From: Brachynemurus nebulosus
Taxonomy: Eukaryota; Arthropoda; Insecta; Neuroptera; Myrmeleontidae
Direction: 5' to 3'
DNA: 64,000 nucleotides
Assembly: GCA_035578155.1 (NCBI GenBank)
Contig: JAPWDM010000006.1
Location: 13,656,305 to 13,720,304 of the forward strand
Numbering within the stretch: position 1 is the stretch's first letter; each line of letters starts with the position of its first letter. The notes under the pieces are model-generated. The model was not told the DNA's origin, searched no databases, and worked only from the letters and a program-made list of their open reading frames with translations. Below, one piece after another: positions 59,568 to 64,000 of the stretch. A program made the translations under genes and the position numbers.

Positions 59568-60131
59568 CATTTTTTTTTTCTACATATTCGTGTTCTACGG
59601 GTCCGAAAACGGATAGCGCCCCTACTCTCGCCTCTCGCAGCTCTTATCGTATAGACTGTATAAGTCTAATTTTTCGGAGAAAATTCGACTAATAAGGCAA
59701 TTGAATATGTAGGACGAATACCACGAATTGAACCAAGTTTATTCAAAAATTTCAAACAAATTGACAAAAAAATGTTTTCTAAATAAGTCGCTTTTGTGGG
59801 AAAGGGATCGTCGTTTGCACAGATAGGTGGTCTCTTCCTTCCTTTTGTATTAATAGTCTGACTTATATAGAGCCATAGGAGGGGTTCGTTGATATAACGA
59901 GTAAAAAGTGACAATTAACAATAGAGTTTTTGGTGTTTCATTTTAACACATGTTTCTTTGTAGAATTACTATTAAAATGAAGTTATTTTTGGAAAAAATC
60001 GGTTATCGATCTCTTACTTTTAATAATCGATTCATGAATCGATTCAAATGAAAAAAATCGACAAAAAAAATCGATTTTTTAAGCTTTTATTAATCGATTT
60101 TCGATTAATCGATTTAAAATCGACATTTCTA
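57732..60131. mobile_element. hAT-type non-autonomous element, 2.4 kb
   Basis: TAGAGATGTCGAT at the left and inverted TAGAAATGTCGAT at the right. The 8-base TCTCAAAT flanks both ends exactly (57724-57731, 60132-60139). Both subterminal regions are packed with ATCGATT motifs. Most of the interior is the nested G copy. No transposase frame. Confidence 0.85.
58012..59690 (-). mobile_element. Repeat element G, copy 2 (inverted), nested in a hAT-type element
   Basis: Reverse complement of 53306-55353 from end to end, including the GC-rich tail and the (TA)n (59519-59563), but with only one copy of the 320-base segment. Lies wholly within 57732-60131. Confidence 0.85.
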
Positions 60132-60139
60132 TCTCAAAT

Positions 60140-61555
60140 AGACAGTTTATACTTCATTCAGATGGTCGTATTATTTATAAAATTATAATTGTTTCCATAT
60201 TTGTAGTACAAAAATATAGAATCAAAAAAACATTTAGCGCGTGAACTAAATTCATGCTTGACCGATTTTACTTACGTTACGCTAACTGTACAACAAAGAA
60301 GGGAAAGGTCAATTAGAACCTTTTCCAATTTTCAGAATATAATTTATGCAAAGAGTAAAAATTTTAAAGAAATGTTAACATGAAAGATTATAACAATCTG
60401 GTGGATGTGTCGGACGTGTTAGTAGTGTAACAGAAGTTCGTCAACCATGAAACTAACAATTCATAAATGTTTTGGCCCACTTCCAAAAATTGATGTGTGT
60501 ATAATATAACAATAACAAAATTACTCGATATCGATTAGATTCATTTTAAAATTGAAAATATGTAAATCGGTGCTTTTTTACATAAATCAACAGAGTTTGA
60601 TGAGTTTATTTTAAAATAAAATTTATAGATCAAGTCGAGTCGAGTAATAGTAAGATATCGACAAATTATACCGGTTGATGATTACTTCAATTTTAAAATT
60701 ACTTTTAATTTCTGACAATATATAATTTAATATTAGTGCAGTGACCTGATTCTACATGAAGTAAAAATACCATCCATTACGAAGTGATCTATTTAATTAA
60801 TGTTAGGTAGTGATTCTCAAGTAAGAGATTATAACGAAGCTATCAGAAATGAAAGAATAGGAATTAGACCAGTTTGGACATATCATATAGTTTTCAGGTC
60901 AGATCTTAACGTTTTAGGGTCTAAGAAACCCAGAAAATTAAAACACTTCTTGGTATATGTACGTTGAGGCAGATCTATTGGGATTAGAGACATGAAACCA
61001 GATTCAAAATAATTCTGCATACATTTTGTTTAGTGATTTTGTTGGAGTTACCGCCATTTTTAATATATTGAAAAACGAAAAATTTTGGCTTTCTCGATTT
61101 TCTTCAGACTTTGTTTATGAAAATTGATTAAATTTGGGTAGTACATGGTCCCCCTTATTTCGAGGATAAGATTTTGCATTAGTCACATGACTTACACAAA
61201 ATAGAAATTTTATTTATTTATTTTTTATTTTCAAAAGATCCTTAACTTTTTGATCCGTATGGAAATGTTTTTGTTTTGCAGCAAGGTCGACTTTTCAAAA
61301 TGGCGGCACAATGAGTGGTGGCGGTTGACTTGAAATATGAACTTTTCTTATCTAACTGAAATAATTAATATTTAAAAATTTTTGATTTGCAACAACTTTA
61401 TCCCCGACAACTTTCTTTAAAAATACCCTATCCACTCCCTAAAAACGCACTAAATTTTGATTCTTTGTAACAATTCTCAGTTATTGACCCTAACTTTCAT
61501 CCCTCGCTGGTTTCAAATAAAAACAGGACGGGAGAGAGTCCTACAATTGTGTCGT
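60140..61555. other. Non-coding stretch
   Basis: No exon, RNA gene or repeat recognised. Confidence 0.4.
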
Positions 61556-61557
61556 CA

Positions 61558-62035
61558 GCTTTTAGAGAATTTCCAGAATGGAATTCAGCTATTACAGCCA
61601 CTATCATGACGCGACTTGAGCCCGGGACTATGGCAGAAATTTGTTTTGAGGTCCCTAGAAACCGAAAATAATATTCACTAAAGTTTTATGTGCGTGTGTG
61701 TCCGCGCGATAACTCTCGAATGAAATGTCTTAGGTTTATGAAATTTGGTGAAAATATTGGAAGTCCCAAACCGTTGGACGAGTTCGTTAACCAGACACGT
61801 CCGATGCCCGTAACATGGTTTTTCCGGCAATTTTCGTGAAAAAAATTAGTTTTTTGTCAAAATTTTCCCTTATTCAAAAACTTTTGTGAAATTTTTTTAC
61901 ACCATTGGAAAGAGGAGAAAAAATCACATAAAAAAGGTCTTTAAACTATTATTCTATGACAACTAGTTTCCAAGAAAAACTAACTTTTATAAACGGAAAT
62001 TCCCTATGTTGTGCAGGATGCTGCGACAGGGGTAT
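61558..62035 (+). repeat. Dispersed repeat C, copy 3
   Basis: Same order as copy 2 but with a short GTGCGTGTGTGTCCG in place of the long (TA)n. Forms an inverted pair with 63030-63350, 1 kb away. Confidence 0.85.
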
Positions 62036-62851
62036 TTTTATTTCATAGCAATGAATTTATATTCAAATGTTCTTTTCCTCAAACTTATCTATAAAAAAAA
62101 AATAATATGCATTACGTCACCAATTTACCGTACGTGTCAAATTATGTTCCGAGCACACATTGACGAGTTCTTTGTTAAGAAATTTACATAACAAAACATT
62201 GGCGATAACAACATATGTTTAAGTCACTTAAGTGTGTTTATCGTATCACGCATACTTACCAGTTGAAGAAATTAAAGATGGAAGCAAGAGAGGTGTTGCC
62301 CACCAATTAAGAAATCATTTGTCTGTTTACCTTCTCGACTTCACCTGTTTCGTTTCTTTTGTTTTCATATTATTTTGTTTAAATAATTACCATATTTTAT
62401 TAATATTTTATTTACAAACCATTAGTACGTGCGTGGATTGAAAAATTAGTTGATTTGAGTTGTGTTTTCATATGGCATTTTAATAATTTCCTTTTTAGGG
62501 TTACGTAACTAAAAGGTACAAAAAGAGAGCGTATGAGTGAAACTTCGGTGTTTTTTCGTATTAATTTCAGAAAAATACTTTTAGGAATATTTTTACTTTA
62601 GTAATGAGACATTCGCAAAAACAATTTAGGAGTCTTTGGCCTAGAATCACTTTTTACGGACTACATTTTGGTATAAACTGTCGTTTATTATTTCTGTCCA
62701 GTTCAGTTAAAGATAGCTCACGTTTATATTAGGCCTCCATACGATTCCCGTACAAAAATTTCGGTTACCTACCCGAAAAAACGAAAACCTGAAACTATTT
62801 TATTTTTAAATACATAATTTGTGAAAATCCATTTAATTGAACCATCTTCGG

Positions 62852-62915
62852 CACCATCTTCAGGTAACATACATTTAAAAGTTATTTATTAATTGCATGT
62901 TACCTGAAGATGGTG
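62852..62915. repeat. 19-bp hairpin CACCATCTTCAGGTAACAT
   Basis: Exact inverted arms 62852-62870 and 62897-62915 around a 26-base AT loop, lying between the inverted repeat C pair. Confidence 0.85.
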
Positions 62916-63029
62916 AAAAAATCGAAAATCAGCTCATGTTCATATTATATATATGTCTTAAGTGAAAAGTGATGAAGCAAACGATCTCATACTGTTATTT
63001 TTATCGAAAAAAAGGGTTGAAATTAAAAT

Positions 63030-63350
63030 ACCCCTGTCGCAGCATCCTGCATAACATAGCGAATTTCCGTTGACAAAAATTAGTTTTTCTCGGAAATTAG
63101 TTGACATAGAGTTAAAGACCTTTTCATGCGATTTTTTCTCCTCTTTTCAACGGTGTAAAAAAATTTCGCTAAAATTTTTTAATTAGTGGAAATTTTGGCA
63201 AAAAACAAATTTTTTTCACGAACAAAAATGATGTTCGGGGCATCGGACGTGTCTGGCTAGCGAACTTGTCCAATAGTTTAGGAATTCCAACATTTTCACC
63301 AAATTTCGTAAAAGTAGGACATTTCGTTCGAGAGTTATCGGGTGGACATT
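63030..63350 (-). repeat. Dispersed repeat C, copy 4
   Basis: Inverted partner of copy 3; starts ACCCCTGTCGCAGCATCCTG and ends TTCGTTCGAGAGTTATCGGG. Confidence 0.85.
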
Positions 63351-64000
63351 AGTGGCCCGAGGATAATTAGTCTACAATAAGTCTACTACAATCTTTCTAA
63401 TAATTGACAGGTGATAAAAAATATGGCATATGGATCGTATCCATTTTGAATGTTTCACTAAAAACATATGTTTTTGCATAGATCCAATAATGATTATCTG
63501 TTCATATGCATATATAAATGTATCATTTCCTTATTATATGTGACATGTACTAAAAATAGCTCATACAGCGCGCGAGTTCTACTGCGTTAATATGTTGAAT
63601 CATAATGCGTAAGAGGAAAGAGTAGAAATATAATAACTTTAATAACATAATATTCAAATAATAACATTTTCTGTTGTTTTTTTTGTATAAAAAAGTCTTT
63701 TTCAATGTTGAATTAACTAATTTTTTGTGTCCGTTATCTGTAATTGTTATACTCTTTTGTTCAAATAGATTTAAATGTACGCAAAATTTTTTTTTTGAAT
63801 TTCATAGTTTTTGTTAATAATTGGTATGAATCAGTGGTTCTTAATCGGTTTTTTTTTCAAAAATTTTAAAAAGATTTCAAGATAACTTGATCTTAGAGTG
63901 TATATAATGGTATAATAGAGCTAGCTTATTTATTCATTTGCTGAATTGCTGGTATATCAAGTTCATACTACGAAGTAATAGATGGAATGAGCAGTAGTAG
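63351..64000. other. Right edge, non-coding
   Basis: AT-rich, nothing recognised. Confidence 0.4.

Noticed and set aside
62232..62441. 69-codon frame containing LPVEEIKDGSKRGVAHQLRN
   Set aside because: The first part looks exon-like and is preceded by CTTACCAG-like sequence, but no family is recognised and no partner exon is found.

Overview
The window is animal nuclear DNA, most likely from an insect. It is strongly AT-rich and has short-exon genes with GT-AG introns and no operons. Much of the non-coding sequence is small inverted-repeat transposons. The order is not determined. No virus, plasmid, CRISPR array or bacterial system was seen, and I found no new multi-gene system.

Five protein genes could be assembled exon by exon, with every splice junction keeping frame. 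They are (1) COG7, minus strand, 5' part only (1203-3753, continuing off the left edge); (2) PRPF3, plus strand, complete in 4 exons (6404-12084); (3) an EME1/Mms4-like gene, minus strand, 4 exons (13719-16841); (4) FANCI, plus strand, complete in 16 exons (18174-30980), 1364 residues; (5) SNRNP27, minus strand, single exon (35546-36022). COG7/PRPF3 and EME1/FANCI are head-to-head pairs, and PRPF3 and EME1 converge. The cluster joins two U4/U6.U5 tri-snRNP splicing genes (PRPF3, SNRNP27), two interstrand-crosslink or replication-fork repair genes (EME1, FANCI) and a Golgi tethering gene (COG7).

From about 36.3 kb to the right edge I found no convincing protein exon. This part holds dispersed repeats and several structurally well-bounded non-autonomous transposons: a MULE-like element with a 10-bp target duplication (36326-37602), TA-flanked elements (41222-41707, 43926-44157, 52161-52573), a TTAA-flanked piggyBac-like element (45586-46172), a decayed pogo-like transposase (about 47.5-48.3 kb), and a 2.4-kb hAT-type element with an 8-bp duplication (57732-60131). 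The hAT-type element carries a nested copy of a 1.7-2.0-kb repeat that also lies inverted at 53306-55353. A degenerate initiator-tRNA-Met copy lies at 55526-55596. Two promoter-like stretches (about 37.87 and 45.16 kb) could be 5' UTR exons of a gene outside the window.

Transposons also fill the introns. The first PRPF3 intron is almost entirely one foldback element carrying tRNA-like modules in both arms. PRPF3 intron 3 and FANCI introns 2, 7 and 14 also carry repeats.
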